A stretch of 64,000 nucleotides of DNA. Source: Cupriavidus taiwanensis (GTDB lineage: Bacteria; Pseudomonadota; Gammaproteobacteria; Burkholderiales; Burkholderiaceae). The position numbers and the translations under genes were made by a program. The notes beneath the pieces were generated by a model, which did not search any database, had not been told where the DNA came from, and saw only the letters and a program-made list of their open reading frames with translations. The stretch lies in NCBI RefSeq assembly GCF_900250115.1, contig NZ_LT984803.1:1701583-1765582 (forward strand). Reading direction: 5' to 3'. Positions 8,304-16,646 of the stretch are shown here, piece after piece. Position 1 is the stretch's first letter. Every line of letters starts with the position of its first letter.

Positions 8304-10916
8304 ATGAATTCTGCAAACCGCAAACCGCTACCGGGCACCAAGCTGGATTACTTCGACGCGCGCGCCGCGGTCGAGGCCATCGAGCCGGGTGCCTACGACA
8401 AGCTGCCGTACACGTCGCGCGTGCTGGCAGAAAACCTGGTGCGCCGCTGCGACCCCGCCACGCTGACGGATTCGCTGAAGCAGCTGATCGGGCGCAAGCG
8501 CGACCTCGACTTCCCGTGGTTCCCGGCGCGCGTGGTGTGCCACGACATCCTCGGCCAGACCGCGCTGGTGGACCTGGCCGGCCTGCGCGACGCCATTGCG
8601 GACCAGGGCGGCGACCCCGCCAAGGTCAACCCGGTGGTGCCGGTGCAGCTGATCGTCGACCACTCGCTGGCGGTGGAATGCGGTGGTTTCGACCCGCAGG
8701 CGTTCGAGAAGAACCGCGCCATCGAAGACCGCCGCAATGAAGACCGTTTCCATTTCATCGACTGGACCAAGAAGGCGTTCAAGAACGTCGACGTGATCCC
8801 GCCGGGCAACGGCATCATGCACCAGATCAACCTGGAGAAGATGTCGCCGGTGATCCACGCTGACAACGGCGTGGCCTACCCCGATACCTGCGTCGGCACC
8901 GACAGCCACACCCCGCACGTCGATGCGCTGGGCGTGATCGCCATCGGCGTGGGCGGCCTGGAAGCCGAGAACGTGATGCTCGGCCGCGCCTCTTGGATGC
9001 GCCTGCCGGATATCGTCGGCGTCGAGCTGACCGGCAAGCGCCAGCCCGGCATCACCGCCACCGACATCGTGCTGGCCCTGACCGAATTCCTGCGCAAGGA
9101 AAAAGTGGTCGGCGCCTACCTGGAGTTCCGCGGCGAAGGCGCGTCGAGCCTGACGCTCGGCGACCGCGCCACCATCTCCAACATGGCCCCGGAATACGGC
9201 GCCACCGCGGCGATGTTCTTCATCGACGAGCAGACCATCGAATACCTGCGCCTGACCGGCCGCACCGACGAGCAGCTCAAGCTGGTAGAGACCTATGCCA
9301 AGACCGCGGGCCTGTGGGCGGATTCGCTGCAGAACGCCGAATACGAGCGCGTGCTGAAGTTCGACCTGTCGAGCGTGGTGCGCAACATGGCCGGCCCGTC
9401 CAATCCGCACAAGCGCCTGCCGACCTCGGCGCTGGCAGAGCGCGGCATCGCCGTGGACCTGGACAAGGCCCGCGCGCAGGAGGCCGAAGGCCTGATGCCC
9501 GATGGCGCCGTGATCATCGCCGCCATCACCAGCTGCACCAACACCAGCAACCCGCGCAACGTGATTGCCGCCGCACTGCTGGCGCGCAACGCCAACGCGC
9601 GCGGGCTGACGCGCAAGCCATGGGTCAAGTCGTCGCTGGCGCCTGGTTCCAAGGCGGTCGAGCTGTACCTGGAAGAATCCAACCTGCTGCCTGACCTGGA
9701 GAAGCTCGGCTTCGGCATCGTCGCGTTCGCCTGCACCACCTGCAACGGCATGTCGGGCGCGCTCGATCCTAAGATCCAGCAGGAAATCATCGATCGCGAC
9801 CTGTACGCCACCGCGGTGCTGTCCGGCAACCGCAACTTCGACGGCCGCATCCACCCGTACGCCAAGCAGGCCTTCCTGGCCTCGCCGCCGCTGGTGGTCG
9901 CCTACGCCATCGCCGGCACCATCCGCTTCGATATCGAGAAGGACGTGCTGGGCACCGACCAGGACGGCAAGCCGGTCTACCTGAAGGACATCTGGCCGAC
10001 CGACGAAGAGATCGACGCGATCGTCAAGCAAAGCGTGAGGCCCGAGCAGTTCCGCAAGGTCTACGAGCCGATGTTCGCCCTGACCGCGGAAACCGGCGAG
10101 AGCGCCGAGCCGCTGTACGACTGGCGCCCGCAGAGCACCTATATCCGCCGCCCGCCCTACTGGGAAGGCGCACTGGCCGGCGAGCGCACGCTGCAGGGCC
10201 TGCGTCCGCTGGCGGTGCTGGGCGACAACATCACCACCGACCATTTGTCGCCGTCCAACGCGATCCTGCTGAACAGCGCGGCTGGCGAGTACCTGGCCAG
10301 GATGGGCCTGCCGGAAGAGGACTTCAACTCGTACGCGACCCATCGCGGCGACCACCTGACCGCCCAGCGCGCCACCTTCGCCAACCCCACGCTGATCAAT
10401 GAAATGGCCGTGGTCGATGGCCAGGTCAGGAAGGGTTCGCTGGCGCGCATCGAGCCGGAAGGCAAGGTCGTGCGCATGTGGGAAGCGATCGAGACCTACA
10501 TGGACCGCAAGCAGCCGCTGATCATCATCGCCGGCGCGGACTATGGCCAGGGCTCGTCGCGCGACTGGGCCGCCAAGGGCGTGCGCCTGGCCGGCGTGGA
10601 AGCCATCGTCGCCGAAGGCTTCGAGCGCATCCACCGCACCAACCTGATCGGCATGGGCGTGCTGCCGCTGGAGTTCAAGCCGGGCGTGAACCGCCTGACG
10701 CTGGGGCTGGATGGCACCGAGACCTACGACGTGATCGGCGAACGCCAGCCGCGCGCGACGCTGACGCTGGTGGTGCATCGCAAGAACGGCGAGCGCGTGG
10801 AAGTGCCGGTGACTTGCCGCCTCGACAGCGATGAGGAAGTGTCGATTTACGAAGCCGGCGGGGTGCTGCAGCGGTTTGCGCAGGACTTTCTGGAGTCGAG
10901 CAAGGCGGCGGCTTGA
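8304..10916 (+). CDS. acnD: 2-Methylcitrate dehydratase, Fe/S-dependent (AcnD/AcnM)
   Basis: 870 aa aconitase-superfamily enzyme. It dehydrates 2-methylcitrate to 2-methylaconitate and works with PrpF instead of the iron-free PrpD. The [4Fe-4S] ligands are visible as C411 (SCTNTSNP) and C477/C480 (CTTCNG). The C-terminal swivel domain carries GADYGQGSSRDWAAKG. Length and position identify AcnD rather than housekeeping AcnA/AcnB; in Ralstonia eutropha the equivalent is called acnM. No clear Shine-Dalgarno precedes the ATG, and a terminator-like hairpin lies just upstream, so translation or transcription here may be weaker than for prpBC. Confidence 0.95.
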   Translation: MNSANRKPLPGTKLDYFDARAAVEAIEPGAYDKLPYTSRVLAENLVRRCDPATLTDSLKQLIGRKRDLDFPWFPARVVCHDILGQTALVDLAGLRDAIADQGGDPAKVNPVVPVQLIVDHSLAVECGGFDPQAFEKNRAIEDRRNEDRFHFIDWTKKAFKNVDVIPPGNGIMHQINLEKMSPVIHADNGVAYPDTCVGTDSHTPHVDALGVIAIGVGGLEAENVMLGRASWMRLPDIVGVELTGKRQPGITATDIVLALTEFLRKEKVVGAYLEFRGEGASSLTLGDRATISNMAPEYGATAAMFFIDEQTIEYLRLTGRTDEQLKLVETYAKTAGLWADSLQNAEYERVLKFDLSSVVRNMAGPSNPHKRLPTSALAERGIAVDLDKARAQEAEGLMPDGAVIIAAITSCTNTSNPRNVIAAALLARNANARGLTRKPWVKSSLAPGSKAVELYLEESNLLPDLEKLGFGIVAFACTTCNGMSGALDPKIQQEIIDRDLYATAVLSGNRNFDGRIHPYAKQAFLASPPLVVAYAIAGTIRFDIEKDVLGTDQDGKPVYLKDIWPTDEEIDAIVKQSVRPEQFRKVYEPMFALTAETGESAEPLYDWRPQSTYIRRPPYWEGALAGERTLQGLRPLAVLGDNITTDHLSPSNAILLNSAAGEYLARMGLPEEDFNSYATHRGDHLTAQRATFANPTLINEMAVVDGQVRKGSLARIEPEGKVVRMWEAIETYMDRKQPLIIIAGADYGQGSSRDWAAKGVRLAGVEAIVAEGFERIHRTNLIGMGVLPLEFKPGVNRLTLGLDGTETYDVIGERQPRATLTLVVHRKNGERVEVPVTCRLDSDEEVSIYEAGGVLQRFAQDFLESSKAAA

Positions 10917-10936
10917 GGCGTTGCCGTCGGGTGGCT

Positions 10937-10962
10937 CCCCTCTCCCGCTTGCGGGAGAGGGG
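10937..10962. repeat. REP-like palindrome, copy 1
   Basis: Perfect inverted repeat with 12-bp arms (CCCCTCTCCCGC / GCGGGAGAGGGG) and a 2-nt loop, in the acnD-prpF gap. It is followed by a G/A-rich tail (TTGGGAGAGAGGGGC). Confidence 0.8.
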
Positions 10963-11033
10963 TTGGGAGAGAGGGGCGGCGCTCGGCAAGCACGATATCG
11001 CTTCACTTCGTGGCAACGCTGCCCTCTCCCCCA

Positions 11034-11056
11034 CCCCTCTCCCAGAGGGAGAGGGG
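11034..11056. repeat. REP-like palindrome, copy 2, inverted relative to copy 1
   Basis: CCCCTCTCCC-AGA-GGGAGAGGGG, 10-bp arms. It is preceded by a C/T-rich stretch that is the reverse complement of the tail of copy 1, so the two copies form an inverted pair about 70 bp apart. Confidence 0.8.
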
Positions 11057-11151
11057 AGAAAACAAGCGTTGCCTGCTTCCCGACGATTGATTCTTAAGCT
11101 GACTGAGTGAGACAAGGCCCCGAAAAGGCCTAACCAGGATTAGAGATTCCC

Positions 11152-12342
11152 ATGGCCCACGTACCCCAGATCAAGATCCCCGCCACCTACATCCGTGGCG
11201 GCACCAGCAAGGGCGTGTTCTTCCGCCTGCAAGACCTGCCCGAGACCGCGCAGGCCCCCGGCCCTGCCCGCGACGCACTGCTGATGCGCGTGATCGGCAG
11301 CCCCGACCCGTACGGCAAGCAGATCGACGGCATGGGCGCTGCCACCTCCAGCACCAGCAAGACCGTGATCGTGTCGAAGAGCACGCGCCCGGACCACGAT
11401 GTCGACTACCTGTTCGGCCAGGTCTCGATCGACCAGTCGTTCGTGGACTGGAGCGGCAACTGCGGCAACCTGTCCGCCGCGGTCGGCCCCTTCGCCATCA
11501 GCGCCGGCCTGGTCGACCCGGGCCGCATCCCGCAGAACGGCGTTGCCACCGTGCGCATCTGGCAGGCCAATATCGGCAAGACCATCATCGGCCACGTGCC
11601 CATCACCAACGGTGAAGTGCAGGAAACCGGCGACTTTGAACTCGACGGCGTGACCTTCCCGGCCGCCGAAGTGCAGCTCGAGTTCATGGACCCGGCCGCC
11701 GACGAAGAAGGCGCCGGCGGCGCGATGTTCCCCACCGGCAACGTGGTCGACGACCTCGAGGTGCCGGGCGTCGGCACGCTCAAGGCAACCATGATCAACG
11801 CCGGCATCCCGACCATCTTCGTCAATGCGGAGAGCATCGGCTATACCGGTACCGAACTGCAGGACGCCATCAACAGCGACACCAAGGCGCTGGCGATGTT
11901 CGAGACCATCCGCGCTCATGGCGCGCTGCGCATGGGCCTGATCAAGGACGTGGACGAGGCCGCCAAGCGCCAGCACACGCCCAAGGTGGCCTTTGTCGCC
12001 AGGCCGGTGGACTACACCGCCTCCAGCGGCAAGCAGGTGGCTGCGGCCGACGTCGACCTGCTGGTGCGCGCGCTGTCGATGGGCAAGCTGCACCATGCCA
12101 TGATGGGCACCGCGGCGGTGGCGATCGGCACCGCCGCGGCCATTCCCGGCACGCTGGTCAACCTGGCCGCCGGCGGCGGCGAACGCAACGCGGTGCGGTT
12201 CGGGCATCCGTCCGGCACGCTGCGCGTCGGCGCCGAGGCACAGCAGGTCGACGGCGAATGGGTGGTCAGGAAGGCCATCATGAGCCGCAGCTCGCGCGTG
12301 CTGATGGAAGGCTGGGTGCGCGTGCCCGGCGACGCATTCTGA
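11152..12342 (+). CDS. prpF: PrpF, 2-methylaconitate cis-trans isomerase
   Basis: 396 aa, the usual PrpF length. It isomerises the 2-methylaconitate isomer made by AcnD so that aconitase can rehydrate it to 2-methylisocitrate. The N-terminus (IPATYIRGGTSKGVFFRLQDLP) and the segment DWSGNCGNLSAAVGPFAI, with the Cys of the diaminopimelate-epimerase-like fold, are typical. It is the last gene of the prp operon, separated from acnD by 235 bp holding the inverted REP-like pair. With prpR, prpB, prpC and acnD it completes the AcnD/PrpF version of the methylcitrate cycle. No prpD is present. Confidence 0.95.
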   Translation: MAHVPQIKIPATYIRGGTSKGVFFRLQDLPETAQAPGPARDALLMRVIGSPDPYGKQIDGMGAATSSTSKTVIVSKSTRPDHDVDYLFGQVSIDQSFVDWSGNCGNLSAAVGPFAISAGLVDPGRIPQNGVATVRIWQANIGKTIIGHVPITNGEVQETGDFELDGVTFPAAEVQLEFMDPAADEEGAGGAMFPTGNVVDDLEVPGVGTLKATMINAGIPTIFVNAESIGYTGTELQDAINSDTKALAMFETIRAHGALRMGLIKDVDEAAKRQHTPKVAFVARPVDYTASSGKQVAAADVDLLVRALSMGKLHHAMMGTAAVAIGTAAAIPGTLVNLAAGGGERNAVRFGHPSGTLRVGAEAQQVDGEWVVRKAIMSRSSRVLMEGWVRVPGDAF

Positions 12343-12430
12343 ACCGGCTGCAAGCGCAAAGGCCGGTGCCGATGACGCGCGCCGGCCGGCCCGGCGAAGT
12401 ATGCGCCTGACATTATGGCGAACGCAGTTT

Positions 12431-12447
12431 TATGCCGAATCGGCATA
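12431..12447. promoter_or_regulatory. Palindrome upstream of asparaginase gene (candidate operator)
   Basis: TATGCCGA-A-TCGGCATA is a perfect 8-bp inverted repeat about 190 bp before the asparaginase start. It overlaps a sigma-54-like element. The regulator is unknown. Confidence 0.5.
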
Positions 12448-12456
12448 ACCCTTGCG
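12441..12456 (+). promoter_or_regulatory. Sigma-54-like element, weak
   Basis: CGGCATAACCCTTGCG keeps the invariant GG and GC pairs 10 bp apart and TTGC, but starts CGGCAT rather than TGGCAC. A sigma-70-like -10 (TATAGT, 12487-12492) with a poor -35 (TTCCAC, 12463-12468) is an alternative promoter just downstream. Confidence 0.35.
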
Positions 12457-12638
12457 CCGCCCTTCCACCGCGAATTTCTCCTCACGTATAGTCTCTGCCG
12501 CTGCCTGAACCGGGTCCTGCACCACAGTCCCGGCGCGGGCAGCCACCGACTGAACAAGGACGGCACCATTCCACCCATAAGGTATGTCGTGCCGCTGCCA
12601 GTACGGGCCACACGTTCGTATAGATACCGAGGAGAATC

Positions 12639-13763
12639 ATGAAATATTCCGCCCGCGTCACCACGCTGGCCGCTGCCCTGCTGTCGGCCAGCCTGATCAC
12701 CGGCGCCGCCCACGCCCAGCTCGCGCCCGCGGCCCAGCCTGCCGCCGCCGCTGCCACGGCCCCCGCTGAAGCGCGCAAGGCCAACATCGTCATCATCGGC
12801 ACCGGCGGCACCATTGCCGGCGCCGGCGCCGCGGCGACCAACACCGCCGCCTACCAGTCCGCCGTGGTCCCGGTCGACAAGATCATCGCCTCGGTGCCGG
12901 AAATCTCCAAGGTTGCCAACGTCAAGGGCGAGCAGATCTTCCAGATCGGTTCGGAAAGCTTCAACAACGAACGCCTGCTCAAGCTTGCCAAGCGCGTGTC
13001 GGAACTGCTCAAGCAGCCTGACGTCGACGGCATCGTGATCACGCACGGCACCGACACCATCGAGGAAACCGCTTATTTCCTCAACCTGACGCTGAAGAGC
13101 GACAAGCCGGTGGTGGTGGTCGGCTCGATGCGCCCGGGCACCGCCCTGGGTGCAGACGGCGCGCTGAACCTCTACGACGCCGTGCTGGTCGCCTCCAACC
13201 CGGCGTCCAAGGGCAAGGGCACGCTGGCGGTGCTGAACGACGAGATCCACACCGGCCGCGACGTCTCCAAGACCAACACCTTCAAGACCGAGACCTTCCG
13301 CTCGCCGTTCGGCCCGCTCGGCTACGTGGTCGAAGGCCGCACGCTGTTCTACCGCCTGCCGGCGCGTCCGCACACGCTGCAGACGCAGTGGGACATCGAC
13401 AAGATCGACAAGCTGCCCGAGGTGGCGGTGGTCTATGCCTACGGCAACGCCAACCCGGCCGCGGTCGACGCGGCGGTGAAGAGCGGCGCCAAGGCCATCA
13501 TCTACGCCGCCACCGGCAACGGCAGCGTCGGCGACTACATGGTCGAGTCGCTCAAGGCGGCGCGCGGCAAGGGCGTGCAGATCGTGCGCGCCTCGCGCAC
13601 CGGCGGCGGCGTGGTGGTGCGCAACGCCGAGCAGCCCGACGACAAGTATGACTGGATCGTCACCGACGACCAGTTGCCGCAGAAGGCGCGCATCCTGATG
13701 GCGCTGGCGCTGACGCAGACCAACGACAGCAAGGCGCTGCAGCAGGTGTTCTGGAAGTACTAA
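12639..13763 (+). CDS. ansB: Type II L-asparaginase/glutaminase, exported
   Basis: 374 aa. A Sec signal peptide (1-26, cleavage after AHA) and an Ala/Pro-rich spacer are followed by the asparaginase domain. The nucleophile threonine is T55 in GTGGTIAGAG. The second catalytic motif HGTDTIEET lies near residue 135. It hydrolyses asparagine, and often glutamine, to aspartate or glutamate plus ammonia in the periplasm. The RBS GAGGAG precedes the ATG closely. The 296-bp upstream gap contains a palindrome and promoter-like elements, so it is probably its own unit and not part of prp. A hairpin follows the stop. Confidence 0.93.
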   Translation: MKYSARVTTLAAALLSASLITGAAHAQLAPAAQPAAAAATAPAEARKANIVIIGTGGTIAGAGAAATNTAAYQSAVVPVDKIIASVPEISKVANVKGEQIFQIGSESFNNERLLKLAKRVSELLKQPDVDGIVITHGTDTIEETAYFLNLTLKSDKPVVVVGSMRPGTALGADGALNLYDAVLVASNPASKGKGTLAVLNDEIHTGRDVSKTNTFKTETFRSPFGPLGYVVEGRTLFYRLPARPHTLQTQWDIDKIDKLPEVAVVYAYGNANPAAVDAAVKSGAKAIIYAATGNGSVGDYMVESLKAARGKGVQIVRASRTGGGVVVRNAEQPDDKYDWIVTDDQLPQKARILMALALTQTNDSKALQQVFWKY

Positions 13764-13772
13764 GGCTGTGCC

Positions 13773-13804
13773 AGGGCGTTGGCGGGAATGCCGCCCGACG
13801 CCCT
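13773..13804 (+). terminator. Hairpin after asparaginase gene
   Basis: AGGGCGT pairs with ACGCCCT and an inner GGCGG pairs with CCGCC around a GAATG loop, starting 10 bp after the stop codon. The following bases are C/T-rich without a pure T-run. Confidence 0.55.
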
Positions 13805-14127
13805 TCCCTCCCCCTCTGCGGCGTGTTCGGACCGGGCACGTAGGCGACAGTTGTGAGAGGACACGGTGAGACGTTCGGACGCTTCGCCGTCCGGAGATTC
13901 CATGCCCTGGACCACAAGCGACACCATGAGCCTGCGTCTGTAGTTCATTGCCATGGCGACCGAACCCGGCTGCAACGGCGGGCGCTGTGCCTGCGCTTTC
14001 TACATCCCCCGACTCCAAGCCATTGTGCGCTCTGCGCCATGCGGTGTATCGAAACGCGTGGCGGTTAATTGCGTTATAGGGAACAAGAAACCGCTGACGC
14101 TGGCCAGCTGTCCGCCCGCGCCGGCCC
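13805..14127. other. Gene-poor gap
   Basis: About 320 bp between the asparaginase hairpin and the thioesterase stop codon. Short frames exist but none has a ribosome-binding site or recognisable sequence. I see no repeat or RNA gene. Confidence 0.5.
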
Positions 14128-14613
14128 TCAGAACATCGCGCTGCTCATCAGCGCCTTGGCAACCAGCACGTCCGTCGCGTCCTCCTGGTTGGCTCCCGCC
14201 CGGTCGGCATACACCGCCACCTCGGTCACCACCTGGCGCCGGCCGCGCCGCACCACCCCGGCAACGGCGCGCAACGCCACGCCCTGGGCGGCAGCAAGGT
14301 ACTGCACCGACAGCGAGCTGGTGGCCCCGCCCTTCACCGCGTCGGCACTGGCGCCTGAGGCAGCCGCGGCGGCGCCGGCGATATCGATCAGCGTCGCGAT
14401 CACGCCACCGTGGACAGTGCTGCCATGGGTCACGTTGGTGGGCAGATACGGCATGAACAGCTCGACATGATCGGGCGCCAGCTGGTCGAGCCGCACGCCG
14501 AGCGCGCGCGCCACCGGCGACGCCATCAGCACGTTGTCGATCATGGCGCGCATGCGCGGGTCGACCGCGGCAGTGCCGTCGGTCCCGGGCTGGCGGAGTA
14601 TGGCTTGCAGCAT
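14128..14613 (-). CDS. PaaI-family hotdog thioesterase
   Basis: 161 aa single hotdog domain. The central hotdog helix and loop, HGSTVHGGVIATLIDIAGAAAA, is typical of PaaI/YbgC-like acyl-CoA thioesterases, which act as cytoplasmic tetramers. GGGAG 6 nt before the ATG at 14613 supports this start. The neighbourhood does not indicate the acyl-CoA substrate. It is divergent from the DUF1289 gene at 14821. Confidence 0.85.
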   Translation of the reverse strand: MLQAILRQPGTDGTAAVDPRMRAMIDNVLMASPVARALGVRLDQLAPDHVELFMPYLPTNVTHGSTVHGGVIATLIDIAGAAAAASGASADAVKGGATSSLSVQYLAAAQGVALRAVAGVVRRGRRQVVTEVAVYADRAGANQEDATDVLVAKALMSSAMF

Positions 14614-14820
14614 GGCGGCTCCCTGGTCTGGCCTGGCATGCCATGAGGGTAGAAGCCGGCGAGCGCTGCCTCAATGACGTCGCAGGTAATCGGAGCGCGG
14701 CCGGCAGGGCTGCATGGCCGAGGCGTTCCGGCACTGCGGCCGGCATGGCGGTTGGGCGGGGCGTGGCGCGCGAGGCCGTATAATGTGCTCCCGCTTCACC
14801 GCCCCTTGCCTTTTCCGACG

Positions 14821-15072
14821 ATGCCGCTGCCGCCCGAATCCCACGCCGTCCACGCCGAACCGGACCCGGGCACGACCGACGCCACCTTGTCCGAGCGCCC
14901 GGACAGCCCCTGCATCGGCATCTGCTCGACCCTGTTCGACGAGGTGTGCCAGGGCTGCGGCCGCACCGCGGCCGAGGTCAGCAACTGGGTTTTTTTCAGC
15001 GACGAGGAAAAGCGGCAGGTGTGGCAGCGCATCACGCGCGAAGGCACCGGCAAGCGATTCCGCCAGGGCTGA
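14821..15072 (+). CDS. DUF1289 small Cys-rich protein
   Basis: 83 aa. The core SPCIGICSTLFDEVCQGCGRTAAEV carries four Cys with DUF1289 spacing, probably a zinc site, followed by the conserved NWVFFSDEEKRQVWQRI. Function is unknown; such proteins often sit next to metabolic or DNA-modifying genes as short accessory proteins. The ATG at 14821 was chosen because the frame upstream reads into low-quality sequence. It converges on the MOSC gene. Confidence 0.82.
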   Translation: MPLPPESHAVHAEPDPGTTDATLSERPDSPCIGICSTLFDEVCQGCGRTAAEVSNWVFFSDEEKRQVWQRITREGTGKRFRQG

Positions 15073-15092
15073 GGCCCCTCGCCCGCGGCCCG

Positions 15093-15812
15093 TCACTCCC
15101 CGCACAGGCGCCGCTCCATCGCTTCGACTTCGCGCCGTTCCAGCCGCTGCCGTGCCAGCTTGCGCCAGCTCTCGGCCAGCGGCGCCAGCGCGGCCATGGC
15201 TTCCAGCGCGGCATAGTCGAGCCGGTCGACATACAGCACCTGCAGCAGACGGTGCAGCGACCATCCGGGACAGGGCCGCGCCACCAGTTCCAGCCCATCG
15301 CCCGCGGCCACCTCGCCGGTTTCCAGCACGCGGTAGTACCAGCCGGTGCGCAGGCTCTGCTGCACGGCGCGCGACATGCCCGCATAGCCGAAGCGGTGAT
15401 TGAGCTTCCAGCACGGCTGGCGCGCCTGCGACACCTCCACCAGCGCCGTGCCCAGGCGAAAGCGGTCGCCGACGCAGACGTCCGCTTCGGTCAGGCCCGT
15501 GGTGCTCAGGTTCTCGCCGAAGGCGCCGGGGGTGTCGAGCACGCCGTCGGCCGACGCGCCCTGCTCTTGCAGCGCCAGGCGCCACGCCGGGTAGTGGTCG
15601 AAGGCATAGTGGTGCAGCGCCTTTTCCGGGCCGCCATGATGGCGCGGATCACCCTGCCCGTCGCCCTCGAGCCCGGTAGCGGTCACGCGGATGCGGGCGC
15701 GCGTTGCGGCCTTGGCAATGCCGCTGGGTACGCCCCTGGGGCCGAACGGGAGCACGGCTCCGGTCAGCACCGCAGCGATCGGCACGCGCAGGATGGATGC
15801 GGGCTGGCTCAT
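15093..15812 (-). CDS. MOSC-domain protein (YiiM-like)
   Basis: 239 aa. The MOSC beta-barrel domain is recognisable by HHGGPEKALHHYAFDHYPAW, GAFGENLSTTGL, VCVGDRFRLG and the conserved Cys in QPCWKLNHRFG. It has the extra C-terminal helical extension seen in YiiM proteins. MOSC proteins bind molybdenum cofactor; YiiM-type proteins reduce N-hydroxylated purines and similar compounds. The start at 15812 overlaps the stop of the upstream glutamine amidotransferase gene by 4 bp (ATGA), so the two are translationally coupled. Confidence 0.88.
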   Translation of the reverse strand: MSQPASILRVPIAAVLTGAVLPFGPRGVPSGIAKAATRARIRVTATGLEGDGQGDPRHHGGPEKALHHYAFDHYPAWRLALQEQGASADGVLDTPGAFGENLSTTGLTEADVCVGDRFRLGTALVEVSQARQPCWKLNHRFGYAGMSRAVQQSLRTGWYYRVLETGEVAAGDGLELVARPCPGWSLHRLLQVLYVDRLDYAALEAMAALAPLAESWRKLARQRLERREVEAMERRLCGE

Positions 15813-16516
15813 AGTCCGGCTTGCTCCAGCCAGCGCGCGAACATGCGTTCTCCCGCCGCCGCCACGGTGGCGCCCACTTGCGCGGTGCGCGCACGGATGG
15901 TGCGCGGATCGATGCCGGCCTTGCCCAGTTCGACGGTATGGCCGATCAGCCAGGCCTCGATATCGGCCGGCATGACTTCGGGGTGGAACTGCAGCGCCAG
16001 CACCTGGTTGCCGATGGCATAAGCCTGGTTCGATACCGCCGCGGTTGACGCCAGCAGCTGCGCGCCGGCGGGCAGGTCGAAGGTGTCGCCGTGCCAGTGC
16101 AGGACTTCCCAGTGGGCCGCGGCCAGCTCGGCCAGCGCCGAATCCAGTCCGGCCGGTGTCGGCGAGATCGGCGCCCAGCCGATCTCGCGGGAGCCGGGGT
16201 AGACCCTGGCGCCGGCGGCGCGCGCGATCAGCTGTGCGCCCAGGCACACGCCGATAAGCTTGCCGCCGGCGGCCAGGCGCTCGCGGATCAGCGCGATTTC
16301 CGCCTCCAGCCACGGATAGGCGTCGGTTTCGTAAACCCCGATGGGACCACCAAGCACCAGCAGCAGGTCGGCCGGCTCGCTGGTGATCCGCGCCAGGTCA
16401 TCGACGCCGGCCTGGAACACCCGCAGCGTGTGCCCGCGCGCGCGCAGGGCGTTGCCGATCACGCCCGCGTGCTCGAAGGCGACGTGCTGGATCACATGAG
16501 TGGTTGGCGTTGTCAT
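15809..16516 (-). CDS. Class I glutamine amidotransferase-like protein
   Basis: 235 aa. The catalytic triad of the GATase1 fold is visible: the nucleophile Cys in GVCLGAQLIARAAG and the His-Glu pair in LQFHPEVMP. Stand-alone proteins of this type (GuaA N-domain-like, YfeJ-like) either release ammonia from glutamine or cleave gamma-glutamyl compounds. No synthetase partner is adjacent, so its substrate is open. It is the first gene of a two-gene operon with the MOSC gene. Confidence 0.85.
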   Translation of the reverse strand: MTTPTTHVIQHVAFEHAGVIGNALRARGHTLRVFQAGVDDLARITSEPADLLLVLGGPIGVYETDAYPWLEAEIALIRERLAAGGKLIGVCLGAQLIARAAGARVYPGSREIGWAPISPTPAGLDSALAELAAAHWEVLHWHGDTFDLPAGAQLLASTAAVSNQAYAIGNQVLALQFHPEVMPADIEAWLIGHTVELGKAGIDPRTIRARTAQVGATVAAAGERMFARWLEQAGL

Positions 16517-16646
16517 CAGGGGCTCCTGCCGGAAGTGAGGGCTAGAAAGGCCCTCATGTTAGCGTCTGTCGCCAGCTCCCGGCGGACGCCCCTGGCATGA
16601 CCTCGCCAGTTTGAGAACGTTCCAGGCGAGACGGGCGTGGCCCGCG

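Noticed and set aside
10937-11056. Possible CRISPR-like repeat
   Set aside because: Only two copies, in inverted orientation, each itself a palindrome; fits REP-like elements.
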